Positions 44,394 to 53,221 of a stretch of 64,000 nt of DNA are shown in pieces. The stretch comes from SVQP01 sp045658965. Its GTDB lineage: Bacteria > Bacillota > Clostridia > Oscillospirales > CAG-272. The DNA is taken from positions 1 to 64,000 of the forward strand of contig JAZOVZ010000050.1 in the NCBI GenBank assembly GCA_045658965.1, written 5' to 3'. Position 1 is the stretch's first letter, and each line of letters opens with the position of its first letter. Made by a program: the position numbers and the translations under genes. The notes beneath the pieces were generated by a model that was not told where the DNA came from, did no database searches, and saw only the letters and a list, made by a program, of their open reading frames with translations.

Positions 44394-45266
44394 ATGGAGC
44401 ACATCATGCAAGCAAAAAAGCCCCACTACACCGCGTGCGCGGAGTACGTGGATGCCTTGTGTAAGAGATACAAGGACAGAGGCATTGCCGCGCACGTGCG
44501 TACTGACGCCAAGCGTCAGGAGCGTGAGGAGGCACTGTCGCACGCTATGGCACCCGGTGCGTATATCATGGCAGAGCGCGTGTCGGACGGCAAGGCAGAC
44601 AAATACCGTACGGGTCTTTACAAGGGCGAGCGACACATGACTGCAGACGATTTCGTGCGCTATTATCACGATCAGCGCAGCTATAAAATGCCCAATTACA
44701 GCGTCAGAGCCACCGTTGCACAGCAGCAGGAGGCAGAGGTCACGGGAGGGCAGTCGCCAAAAAAAGCCCTGTGGCTTACTCTGACCGAGCAAATGCCCGA
44801 GTCGGTGCGCAAGTACCTGGAAAGCCCCGCGACCGCAAGGTTGGCTGAGATTTCCCGCGACTGGTTCCCGATTGAAAAGGAGCAGAAGTGCGAGAAGAGC
44901 GAAGTAAAGAAGATGCCCGCAGGCGTGCTTGGCGCGATGCTGACGGTCACGCTTTGCTGCGTTATGATCGTAGGCAGCTCGGTTATGGTAAGCCTGTCCG
45001 TCAGAGAAGCCAGCATCCTGCAAAACAAGCTGGATGCACTGGACAAGCAGTATACCACGCTGAATACCGAGCTTTCGCTCAAAAACGATATGCTGGAGAT
45101 CGAGCGGATCGCCGTGGAGGAATACAATATGGTGCGCTCCGAGTTCGTTCCCACGCAAGTGCTTACCACCGAGAGTGAGAACACGGTGGAGGTCTATGAA
45201 CAAAAAAGCGAATTTGGTCAAGGACTTTCGAATTTGCTCAGTGCGATCGGAATTATAGTGGATTGA
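44394..45266 (+). CDS. FtsL-like septum protein with long cytoplasmic N-terminus
   Basis: Position between rsmH and the PBP gene and the layout of one membrane helix (~176-202) followed by a short coiled coil (~203-240) fit FtsL, which bridges DivIB/FtsQ and DivIC/FtsB. At 290 residues it is far longer than FtsL (~110): residues 1-175 form a charged, probably cytoplasmic region with no recognised domain. FtsL diverges fast, so this is an assignment by context. GGAGG is five bases before the ATG. Confidence 0.7.
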   Translation: MEHIMQAKKPHYTACAEYVDALCKRYKDRGIAAHVRTDAKRQEREEALSHAMAPGAYIMAERVSDGKADKYRTGLYKGERHMTADDFVRYYHDQRSYKMPNYSVRATVAQQQEAEVTGGQSPKKALWLTLTEQMPESVRKYLESPATARLAEISRDWFPIEKEQKCEKSEVKKMPAGVLGAMLTVTLCCVMIVGSSVMVSLSVREASILQNKLDALDKQYTTLNTELSLKNDMLEIERIAVEEYNMVRSEFVPTQVLTTESENTVEVYEQKSEFGQGLSNLLSAIGIIVD

Positions 45267-45311
45267 GCGAGATTGCCTGCATAAAAGTCGCGCGCAGTTC
45301 ATAGATTGACA

Positions 45312-45340
45312 TTGACAGGACAAGGCGAATCCGATATAAT
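45312..45340 (+). promoter_or_regulatory. Consensus promoter before the PBP gene
   Basis: TTGACA 45312-45317, a 17-bp spacer, and TATAAT 45335-45340. It gives the mur-ftsW part of the cluster its own promoter. Confidence 0.88.
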
Positions 45341-45359
45341 ATTCGTATCGGGTCAAAAA

Positions 45360-45468
45360 GGCGGCGGGCGCATTTTTCGGGATTGCCGAATTTTTCGGCA
45401 GGGCTGAAAAAAAGTGCTTCGACTCTTGCCCGGGCAGGAGACGGACACGGGCGCACGCCGCCGTTTTT
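45360..45468 (+). promoter_or_regulatory. Branched leader RNA ending in a terminator-like stem
   Basis: GGCGGCGGGCGC (45360-45371) pairs with GCGCACGCCGCC (45451-45462) with one mismatch, followed by GTTTTTAT. Inside are a perfect 7-bp hairpin (TGCCGAA 45384-45390 with TTCGGCA 45394-45400) and the palindrome TGCCCGGGCA (45427-45436). Transcripts from the promoter at 45312 would carry the whole structure. It may be an attenuator or the terminator of the mraZ-rsmH-ftsL transcript. Confidence 0.6.
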
Positions 45469-45510
45469 ATCAAAACAAGCAAACAAACACGGAGGACGTA
45501 GGAGTTGAGT

Positions 45511-47829
45511 ATGCGGACCACACAAACCCAGACCATTAAAAGAGCAGCGGTACTTGCCATGGCGGTATCGCTGGCTTTTGTGTTGTTGATGCTGCGTATT
45601 TTGATCCTGCAGACCGTGGAATACGAAAAATATCAGGCAAAGGTCATCAGCCAGCTCACCACGCAGACCACCATTGAGGCGGATCGCGGTGCGATCTACG
45701 ATGCAAACGGCATCTTGCTGGCGGGTAATGTGACCACCTACCGCGTGTTTATCTCCCCCCGTACCATCAAGGAAGCAAGCGATGAGAACGGCGTGGACTA
45801 CGCGGACATGATCTCGCACGGACTTTCCGAGCGTCTTGAGGACGTCAGCTACGAGGACGTGCAATTCCAGACCACCAAAACGCAATACCTGGACAGAACC
45901 ATTGCGCGCAAGGTCACAAGTGATATAGCAAAGCAGATCCGTACCTTTATCGCGGAAAACGGACTTGAGGACATGATCTATCTGGAGGCAACCGCTACGC
46001 GCTACTATCCCTACGAGTCGCTGGGTGCACATACCATTGGCTTTACCAACAACGACGGTACGGGTATTTACGGCTTGGAATACACCTATGAGGAGTTTCT
46101 GAAGGGTACGGACGGCAAATACGTGACCGCACGCGACGCAGACGGCAACGAGATGCCTTACGATTACGAGAGCATGGTGCCCGCAGTACCGGGTTACTCG
46201 CTCAACACCACCATCGACGTTTTCGTGCAGAACGCACTTGACGAGCAGGTCAAGCAAGCGTATATTGAATCCGGCGGTGAAAACCGCGCTTGCGGCGTGG
46301 TCATGAACGTCAAAACGGGCGATATTCTTGCCATTTCGGTGTATCCGACCTTTAACCTCAACGATCCCTGGACGCTCAACGAGGACAGCCTTAAGGCGCT
46401 GCAGGAGAGCGGATTTGCCGAGGATAGCGAGGAATACGGCAAGCTTTCGCAGGAGCTTTTGCTGACCACGTGGAATAACAAGGCGGTTACCGAGGTGTAT
46501 ATGCCCGGTTCGACCTTCAAGATCATTACAGCCGCTATGGCGTGTGAGGAAAATCTTCCTATTATCAATGAAACGCATTTCTGCCCCGGTTATCATATCG
46601 TGAACGGCAGAAAGATCAAATGCCACAAGGTGCAGGGACACGGCTCGCTGACCTTTGCGGAGGGCATTCAGCAGTCTTGCAACCCTTGGCTGATGCGCAT
46701 CGGTGCGGACATTGGTGCAAGCCGCTTTTATAACTATTTTAAATCGTTCGGCTATTTTGAAAAGACCGGTATTGATCTGCCCGGTGAGGGCAGCACGGTC
46801 GAGGGCGTGACCTTCTGGAACAAGGGCTTGTTCGAGAGTGCGGATATTTATCTTGCTACCGCGTCGTTCGGTCAGAACTTCAAGATCTCGGTGCTGGGTC
46901 ACGTAACCGCAATTGCGGCGGTGGCAAACGGCGGTGATCTGGTTACTCCCAGATTGGTCAAGAGCATCGTAGACCAGAACGGCAACGTGATCAAGAGCTT
47001 CGAACCCGAGATCAAGCGTCAGGTGATCAGCGCACAGACCGCCGAGACCATCTCCAAAATTTTGGAAGAGGGCGTTTCGGGTAACGGCGGCGCGAAAAAC
47101 GCCTACGTTGCCGGCTACAGGATCGCAGCCAAGACCGGTACCTCCGAGAAAAAGGACCTGAAGGATGCCGAGGGCAATCTGATCGAGGGCAAATATATCT
47201 GCTCCACCGTTGCGTACGCGCCTGCGGATGATCCGCAGTATATCACACTGATCATGGTGGACCAACCCACCAAGGGCACGTTGTACGGCTCTGTGGTAGC
47301 AGCACCTTACGTTGGTAACGTCATGGCAACCATTCTGCCTTATCTTGGCGTGGAGGCTGTCTATACCGATGCCGAGCTTGCCAAGAAGGCGGTTGAGACG
47401 CCTGCGGTCGTTTGGTGGCCCCTTGATGCCGCACGCGATTATGCAAACAGCCTGGGCATTGAGCTTGAGGTGATCGGTGACGGTGATACGATTTTTGCGC
47501 AATCTCCCGCAGCAGGCACCAAGATGGAAAAGCAAGGATCCAAGCTGATCGTGTATACCGAGCGATCTGCTGAAAAGCAGATGGTCAAGGTGCCCGATCT
47601 GACGGGAAAAACTGCTGTTGCTGCAAGCGGACTTCTGGCAAGCAGCCATCTGAATATCAAAATCACGGGTACGTACAATTATACCAGCGGTACGGCGGCT
47701 ACTGCGTATGCACAGTCGATCGAGCCGGGCACGCTTGTTGAGATCGGTACCACCGTTACGGTATACTTCCGTGACGAAAACGTGGCAGACGACGTGGAAA
47801 ACCCTGACCTGCCCGAACTGAATTATTAA
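45511..47829 (+). CDS. Class B penicillin-binding protein with PASTA domains (FtsI/SpoVD type)
   Basis: Septal transpeptidase: a 772-residue protein with an N-terminal membrane anchor (~11-31), a dimerisation domain with EADRGAIYDANG, and a transpeptidase domain with STFK (Ser334), SCN (Ser389) and KTGTS (Lys541). Two C-terminal PASTA domains follow (~620-690 and 690-755). Either FtsI/Pbp2B or SpoVD is possible; PASTA occurs in both. I use ATG 45511 with AGGAG six bases before; TTG 45505 adds two residues and abuts that site. Confidence 0.93.
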   Translation: MRTTQTQTIKRAAVLAMAVSLAFVLLMLRILILQTVEYEKYQAKVISQLTTQTTIEADRGAIYDANGILLAGNVTTYRVFISPRTIKEASDENGVDYADMISHGLSERLEDVSYEDVQFQTTKTQYLDRTIARKVTSDIAKQIRTFIAENGLEDMIYLEATATRYYPYESLGAHTIGFTNNDGTGIYGLEYTYEEFLKGTDGKYVTARDADGNEMPYDYESMVPAVPGYSLNTTIDVFVQNALDEQVKQAYIESGGENRACGVVMNVKTGDILAISVYPTFNLNDPWTLNEDSLKALQESGFAEDSEEYGKLSQELLLTTWNNKAVTEVYMPGSTFKIITAAMACEENLPIINETHFCPGYHIVNGRKIKCHKVQGHGSLTFAEGIQQSCNPWLMRIGADIGASRFYNYFKSFGYFEKTGIDLPGEGSTVEGVTFWNKGLFESADIYLATASFGQNFKISVLGHVTAIAAVANGGDLVTPRLVKSIVDQNGNVIKSFEPEIKRQVISAQTAETISKILEEGVSGNGGAKNAYVAGYRIAAKTGTSEKKDLKDAEGNLIEGKYICSTVAYAPADDPQYITLIMVDQPTKGTLYGSVVAAPYVGNVMATILPYLGVEAVYTDAELAKKAVETPAVVWWPLDAARDYANSLGIELEVIGDGDTIFAQSPAAGTKMEKQGSKLIVYTERSAEKQMVKVPDLTGKTAVAASGLLASSHLNIKITGTYNYTSGTAATAYAQSIEPGTLVEIGTTVTVYFRDENVADDVENPDLPELNY

Positions 47830-47886
47830 AATTAAGGAATACTAAAAGAACGGAGAGCCTAAACAAACTAATTTTGGGAGGCTTTC

Positions 47887-49389
47887 ATGATTCTTTCTGA
47901 TTTATGCAGCGCGGCAGGGCTTGCGTGCCCCGCGGATGCTGCGCAGATTTCCGTTGGCGGTATCTGTACCGATTCGGAAAAATTAATAAAAGGACAATTG
48001 TTCGTCTGCCTGCGCGGAACGCACAGGGACGGACACGACTATCTGAGCGATGCCGGGGCGCGCGGTGCGTGCGCAGCGGTGATCGATCGGGATTATACGG
48101 GGGAGATCCCCCAAGGATTGTGCACCGTGCGCGCGGACGATACGCGTGCAGCGGTAGCGTATTTGTTGGATGCGTGGTATGGTAAGCCCTCCGAAAAAAT
48201 GCAATTTGTGGGCATTACGGGCACAAACGGCAAAACCTCGGTGGCGTGGCTGCTTTACGGACTGCTTAAGCACGCGCAAATCAAGTGCGCAATGATCGGT
48301 ACGGTCAAATGTGAGGGTCCTGCGGGTGAGGTGCCCAAGGACGTTTCGGGCAACGCCAATATGACCACGCCCGCCCCCGAGCAGCTGTATCCCATGCTGG
48401 CGGCGTTTGCCGAGCAGGGAACGCAGGTGGTGGTCATGGAGGTCACCTCGCATGCGCTTGCGCAAGAGCGATGTGCGCCCTTGCACTTTGCGCTTGGGAT
48501 CTTTACCAATCTGACGCGCGATCATCTGGATTTTCACGGTAGTATGGAGGCGTACGTTGCCGCAAAGAAAAAGTTGCTTGGAGCGTGTGACCGCGTTTTG
48601 CTGAATATGGACGACGAGCGCGTGGCAGCCTTGCGGGCAGAGAGCCCGTGTACTGCGCTGACTTGCTCGGCAAGACACAAAAATGCGGACTATTATGCCG
48701 AGGAAATTGCGATCAAGGCAGCGGGCGTGGCATATAAGCTGGTATCGGCAAATGCACGGTTGCGCATCCAATGCCCCATGAGCGGGTATTTCGCGGTCAA
48801 TAATTCCTTGCAGGCATCGGCAGCAGCCCTGTTGCTTGGTGTCAAGGCGCAAAATATCAGGGACGGTATGGCTCTTGTGCCGCCCGTGCCCGGAAGAATG
48901 GAGAGAGTTGCACTCGGTGCGGATCTGCCGTTTTCGGTGATCATCGATTACGCGCATACGCCCGATGCATTGGAAAGCCTGCTTACGTCTGTGCGCAGGT
49001 GCAAAACACGCGCACAGCGCACGGTATTGGTGTTTGGCTGCGGCGGGGACAGAGATAAAGGAAAACGCGCGCAAATGGGGCAGATTGCCTCGCGCATGGC
49101 GGATTATTTTGTGATCACGGCGGACAACAGCCGTACAGAGCCGACGGATGCCATCATTGCGGACATTGTGCGCGGTGTGGACAAACGCGCGCATTACCGT
49201 GTGATCCGCGATCGACGCAGCGCCATCCGACACGCCATCGAGCACGCAAGAGCGGGCGACGTGATCCTGCTTGCGGGCAAGGGGCACGAGAACTATGAAA
49301 TTGATCAGAATGGCAGACACGCCTTTGACGAGCGTGCCATTGCCGTTGAAGCTGTGCACGATTATTGGCGCGGCATACAGCAAGAATAA
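47887..49389 (+). CDS. murE: UDP-MurNAc-tripeptide synthetase MurE (first copy)
   Basis: Adds the third stem-peptide residue in peptidoglycan synthesis. The 500-residue protein has the ATP site GTNGKTS (112-118), MTTPAPEQL, VMEVTSHAL, FTNLTRDHLDFHG and CGGDRDKGKR. The residue-selecting loop reads DNSR (413-416); meso-diaminopimelate enzymes carry DNPR, so the key Arg is kept but Pro is Ser. DAP remains the likeliest substrate. It lies between the PBP gene and murF. Confidence 0.94.
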   Translation: MILSDLCSAAGLACPADAAQISVGGICTDSEKLIKGQLFVCLRGTHRDGHDYLSDAGARGACAAVIDRDYTGEIPQGLCTVRADDTRAAVAYLLDAWYGKPSEKMQFVGITGTNGKTSVAWLLYGLLKHAQIKCAMIGTVKCEGPAGEVPKDVSGNANMTTPAPEQLYPMLAAFAEQGTQVVVMEVTSHALAQERCAPLHFALGIFTNLTRDHLDFHGSMEAYVAAKKKLLGACDRVLLNMDDERVAALRAESPCTALTCSARHKNADYYAEEIAIKAAGVAYKLVSANARLRIQCPMSGYFAVNNSLQASAAALLLGVKAQNIRDGMALVPPVPGRMERVALGADLPFSVIIDYAHTPDALESLLTSVRRCKTRAQRTVLVFGCGGDRDKGKRAQMGQIASRMADYFVITADNSRTEPTDAIIADIVRGVDKRAHYRVIRDRRSAIRHAIEHARAGDVILLAGKGHENYEIDQNGRHAFDERAIAVEAVHDYWRGIQQE

Positions 49390-49406
49390 AAAAGGAGAGT
49401 GAGAAT

Positions 49407-50837
49407 ATGAAGATCAAGCTTGGCATGCAACCCATGACCCTGGCACAAGCGGCTGCATATTGCGGCGGTGAGCTTTACGATTTTACCGGATGTGCAAGCG
49501 TGGAATTTTCATATATCTGCACCGACTCCAGAGAAGCGGATAAGAATACCTTGTTCGTTGCCATTCGCGGGGAGCGCGTGGACGGACACGACTATATCGG
49601 GCAAGCCATCAATGCAGGCTGCAGATGCTTTTTGTGCGAATACGTGCCGCAGGACATCTGCGCCAAGCACGTAGGTGCTGCCGTGGTGGAGGACAGCGTG
49701 GCTGCCTTCTGCCAGCTTGCCAAAAGCTACAGAATTGAAAAATTCGGTCAAAGAGATCCCATGAGAACCATTGCCATCACGGGCAGCGTGGGCAAGACCA
49801 CCACCAAGGAAATGGTAGCGTCGGTATTGCGGCAGGAGCTCAATCTGTACGCTGCTGCAGGCAATTTCAACAGCGAGATCGGCATGCCCATGTCGCTGAT
49901 GTCGGCAGGTGCGCACCATCGCGCCGCCGTATTGGAGATGGGCATGAGCGCACGCGGTGAGATCTCGCGCATGAGTAGGACCGCACGTCCCACCGTGGCT
50001 ATGATCACCAACGTGGGCAGCTCGCACCTTGAGTACCTTGGCACGCGCGAGAATATCGCGGCTGCAAAGCTGGAGGTCGCGGATGGCTTGCGCACGGGCG
50101 GATTTTTACTGCTCAATGCCGACGAGCCGCTGCTTGCGGGTCGTAAGGCGCACGGCAGACACACGGTCTATCTCGGTATTGACAACCCCGCAGCGGATTG
50201 CCGCGCGGAAAATATCCGCTATACCGAGGACGGATGCTCGCTGTTTGATATCCGCTACGGTGAGCACGTCTGGCATGACATAAAAGTCCCCGCACTTGGC
50301 AAGCATATGGTCATGGCGGCAATGTACGCCTCAGTGACGGGCAAGATCTTCGGTTTGCCCGAAAGCAGCATCAGGGCAGGCATCATGGCGTATAAGACCA
50401 TGGCGATGCGTCAGCAGATCGAGCAGGTCGGCGGCGTGACGCTGCTTTGCGATTGCTATAACGCAAGCCCCGAGTCGGTGCGTGCTGCGCTGCACGCGCT
50501 GTCCGAAATGCCCGTCAAGGGGCGCAGGATCGCGGTGCTTGGCGATATGCTGGAGCTTGGCACGCAGACCGAGCAGCTGCACTACGCAACCGGTGCGCAC
50601 GCAGCAGGCGTGCTGGATATTCTGGTCACGGTGGGTGATCTTGGCGCACACGTGGCAAAGGGTGCGCAGGAGAACGGCTGCCAAGTCTACGCCTTTACGG
50701 GTGAGGACGCAAAAGCTCAGGCTGCAGAGAAGATATGCTCGCTGCTCTCTAAGGGCGATGCGCTGCTGCTCAAGGCAAGCAGAGGCGTGCGTCTTGAAGA
50801 GGTTTACAACGTCGTAAAACAACATTTGAGTGAATAA
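49407..50837 (+). CDS. murF: UDP-MurNAc-pentapeptide synthetase MurF
   Basis: Adds D-Ala-D-Ala to the UDP-MurNAc-tripeptide. The 476-residue protein has TDSREADKNTLFVAIRGERVDGH, the ATP site GSVGKTTTKE, ITNVGSSHLEYLGT, and DCYNASPESVRAAL in the C-domain. Start ATG 49407 has GGAG nine bases upstream; the earlier frame start at 49365 overlaps murE. Confidence 0.97.
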   Translation: MKIKLGMQPMTLAQAAAYCGGELYDFTGCASVEFSYICTDSREADKNTLFVAIRGERVDGHDYIGQAINAGCRCFLCEYVPQDICAKHVGAAVVEDSVAAFCQLAKSYRIEKFGQRDPMRTIAITGSVGKTTTKEMVASVLRQELNLYAAAGNFNSEIGMPMSLMSAGAHHRAAVLEMGMSARGEISRMSRTARPTVAMITNVGSSHLEYLGTRENIAAAKLEVADGLRTGGFLLLNADEPLLAGRKAHGRHTVYLGIDNPAADCRAENIRYTEDGCSLFDIRYGEHVWHDIKVPALGKHMVMAAMYASVTGKIFGLPESSIRAGIMAYKTMAMRQQIEQVGGVTLLCDCYNASPESVRAALHALSEMPVKGRRIAVLGDMLELGTQTEQLHYATGAHAAGVLDILVTVGDLGAHVAKGAQENGCQVYAFTGEDAKAQAAEKICSLLSKGDALLLKASRGVRLEEVYNVVKQHLSE

Positions 50838-50851
50838 AAGAGGATAGGAAA

Positions 50852-51892
50852 ATGCTTTTACAATATTTCGGTTTACACTTAGATACAAAGGAAGCCATTG
50901 CTACCGAGGCGTTGCTGGTGGCGTTTGCAGTATTTTGTCTTGCAACGCTGACGCTGTATTTTCTCATCCCCGTGTTGCGTGCCAAAAAGATCGGACAGAC
51001 CATTTATGAGTTTGGTCCCGTTTGGCACATGGATAAGCAGGGCGTGCCCACCATGGGCGGTATCGGATTTATCCCGCCGTTCTTGCTGGTGCTGGCAGTA
51101 TTTTCGGTGCTGCTTCTGATCAAGGCAGGTGCTGCGTCCTCGTCCGCGCTCATCCCGTTTGCGCTGACGCTGATGCTGGCAGTTGCCAATGCGGCAATCG
51201 GCTTTGTGGACGATTACTGCAAGCTGCTCAAAAAGCAGAATCAAGGCTTGACCGCATGGCAAAAGCTGCTTTTGCAGCTGGTATTTGCGGCAGCTTACGT
51301 TGCCATGATGGCAATCACGGGCAACTTGCACACCGATCTGACCGTGCCCTTTACGCATTTTACCATTCAGCTTGGCTGGCTGGCATATCCCGCATATATC
51401 ATTGTGATCGCAGGCTTTGTCAACGCAACCAACCTGACCGACGGTCTGGACGGTCTGGCTTCCGGCATTACCGCTGTCGTATCGCTGTTTCTGACCGTGA
51501 TGGCGGTCGTGACCGCGCAGGGCGGCATGGGTGCGATCTCTGCGGCACTGTTTGGCGCGGTTTGCGCATTCTTTCTGTTCAACCATCATCCCGCACGCGT
51601 ATTTATGGGTGACACAGGCTCGCTCTTTATCGGCGGTGTGCTGATGGGCTGCGCGTTCATGGCACATATGGAGGTGCTTGTCATCATTGCGGGCTTTGTT
51701 TACGTGGCGGAAATGCTCTCGAGCCTGCTTCAGATCGTGTATTTCAAGCTCACGCACGGCAAAAGACTGTTCAAGATGGCACCCTTGCACCATCACTTTG
51801 AAAAGTGCGGCTGGAAGGAAGTGCCGATTGTGATTTTGTTCAGTGCAGTTACCGCACTTTTGTGCGTGATCGCGTATTTTGCAACCAAGTAA
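50852..51892 (+). CDS. mraY: Phospho-MurNAc-pentapeptide translocase MraY
   Basis: Makes lipid I at the membrane. The 346-residue protein has about ten helices, with VPTMGGIGF, the catalytic Asp pair in FVDDYCKLLKKQNQGL, NLTDGLDGLA, FMGDTGSL and the HHHFE motif in APLHHHFEKCGW. murD, which commonly follows, is absent here: ftsW begins 33 nt on. Confidence 0.97.
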   Translation: MLLQYFGLHLDTKEAIATEALLVAFAVFCLATLTLYFLIPVLRAKKIGQTIYEFGPVWHMDKQGVPTMGGIGFIPPFLLVLAVFSVLLLIKAGAASSSALIPFALTLMLAVANAAIGFVDDYCKLLKKQNQGLTAWQKLLLQLVFAAAYVAMMAITGNLHTDLTVPFTHFTIQLGWLAYPAYIIVIAGFVNATNLTDGLDGLASGITAVVSLFLTVMAVVTAQGGMGAISAALFGAVCAFFLFNHHPARVFMGDTGSLFIGGVLMGCAFMAHMEVLVIIAGFVYVAEMLSSLLQIVYFKLTHGKRLFKMAPLHHHFEKCGWKEVPIVILFSAVTALLCVIAYFATK

Positions 51893-51925
51893 TTGATTTT
51901 TTGATTTTCCAAAGGAGGTGAGGTC

Positions 51926-53212
51926 GTGAAAAAGCATAAGGTGTATTGGGAACGCTTCAAACGCGCTTTGCGTGTCAAGGGCGGGGAAGTGACCGATCTT
52001 GTAAACCAAAAGCAGGACGCAATATTAGAGCCCGACGACCCCATCTATCATAAAAAGATCCATCCCGATCCCGAGCCCGAAAAGGGCATTCTGACGCGCG
52101 GCGGCATTGACGTGTGGTTTTTCTTGATCGTACTGGGACTTGTTTTGTACGGTGTGATCATGGCGTACAGCGCAAGCTCGATCTACGCGGCGCAGTACCA
52201 CGACGACTCCACCTACTTTATTAAAAAGCATTTGATGTATCTGGCAATCGCCATGGTGGGCACGGTGCCGTTCGTACTCATGGCGCGCCCCTGGTTCTGG
52301 AAGTTTTTTGCCATTTGTGCATACGGCGGTTCGGTCGTACTGCTGTTGGCGGTGTTGGTCATGGGTACGGTATTCGGCGGTGCAAACCGTTGGATCGCCA
52401 TCGGCCCTATCACGATTCAGCCCTCCGAGATCGCAAAAATGGCACTGATCATGTTCTTGGCACTCTTTATGTCCAAGTATCACAAAGAGATCAATACCGT
52501 GCAAAAATTCGGCGGACACTTTACATACGGTGTCATCGGTCCCGTAGTCATCATCGGCATCATCTGCGGACTGGTCATGCTGGAAAAGCACCTTTCGGGT
52601 CTGATCATCCTGGGCATCTTGGGTATCGTCGTCATGTACCTTGGCGGTACTAAGCTCAAATGGTTTGCTTTTATAGGCATTGCGGGTGTCAGCGTGGTCA
52701 GCGGTGTACTGCTGTTTTCCGATTATGCACGTAAGAGAATCGATACCTGGATCAACATTGACAAGGTAGACCCGCTGGGCGAGGCTTGGCAAACGCTGCA
52801 GGGCCTTTACGCCATTGGTTCGGGCGGATTTTTCGGCAGAGGTCTTGGTAACAGCCAACAGAAATACGGCTACGTTTCACAGCCGCAGAACGACTTTATC
52901 TTTACCATTCTCTGCGAGGAGCTTGGTATGCTGGGCGTGATCATTCTGATGGGTCTTGTGGTGCTGCTTTTGTGGCGTGGCTACAAGATCGCTGCAAATG
53001 CTCCCGACAGATTTTGTGCGCTGACCGTGTACGGACTTACCACCAAGGTCGCGCTGCAGACCATTCTCAATATTGCGGTTGTCACCAATTCCATGCCCAA
53101 TACGGGTATTTCGCTGCCCTTCTTCTCGTCGGGCGGTACTGCGCTTGCCCTGCAGATTTTTGAAATGGGCATTATTCTGTCGATTTCGCGTTACTCTTAT
53201 CAAAAAAAGTAA
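51926..53212 (+). CDS. ftsW: Septal peptidoglycan glycosyltransferase FtsW
   Basis: SEDS polymerase that works with the septal PBP. The 428-residue protein has a cytoplasmic N-terminal extension of ~55 charged residues, ten helices, and conserved GGANRWIAIGPITIQPSEIAK, GRGLGNSQQKYGYVSQPQND and the late SFFSSGGTAL-like segment. The start is GTG 51926 with AGGAGG seven bases upstream. RodA is the alternative, but the context supports FtsW. Confidence 0.93.
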   Translation: MKKHKVYWERFKRALRVKGGEVTDLVNQKQDAILEPDDPIYHKKIHPDPEPEKGILTRGGIDVWFFLIVLGLVLYGVIMAYSASSIYAAQYHDDSTYFIKKHLMYLAIAMVGTVPFVLMARPWFWKFFAICAYGGSVVLLLAVLVMGTVFGGANRWIAIGPITIQPSEIAKMALIMFLALFMSKYHKEINTVQKFGGHFTYGVIGPVVIIGIICGLVMLEKHLSGLIILGILGIVVMYLGGTKLKWFAFIGIAGVSVVSGVLLFSDYARKRIDTWINIDKVDPLGEAWQTLQGLYAIGSGGFFGRGLGNSQQKYGYVSQPQNDFIFTILCEELGMLGVIILMGLVVLLLWRGYKIAANAPDRFCALTVYGLTTKVALQTILNIAVVTNSMPNTGISLPFFSSGGTALALQIFEMGIILSISRYSYQKK

Positions 53213-53221
53213 GGGGTCAGT

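Noticed and set aside
45253..47649. 798-codon open frame on the minus strand opposite the PBP gene
   Set aside because: It mirrors the codon pattern of the PBP gene, has no recognisable domains or ribosome site, and the plus strand encodes a full transpeptidase.
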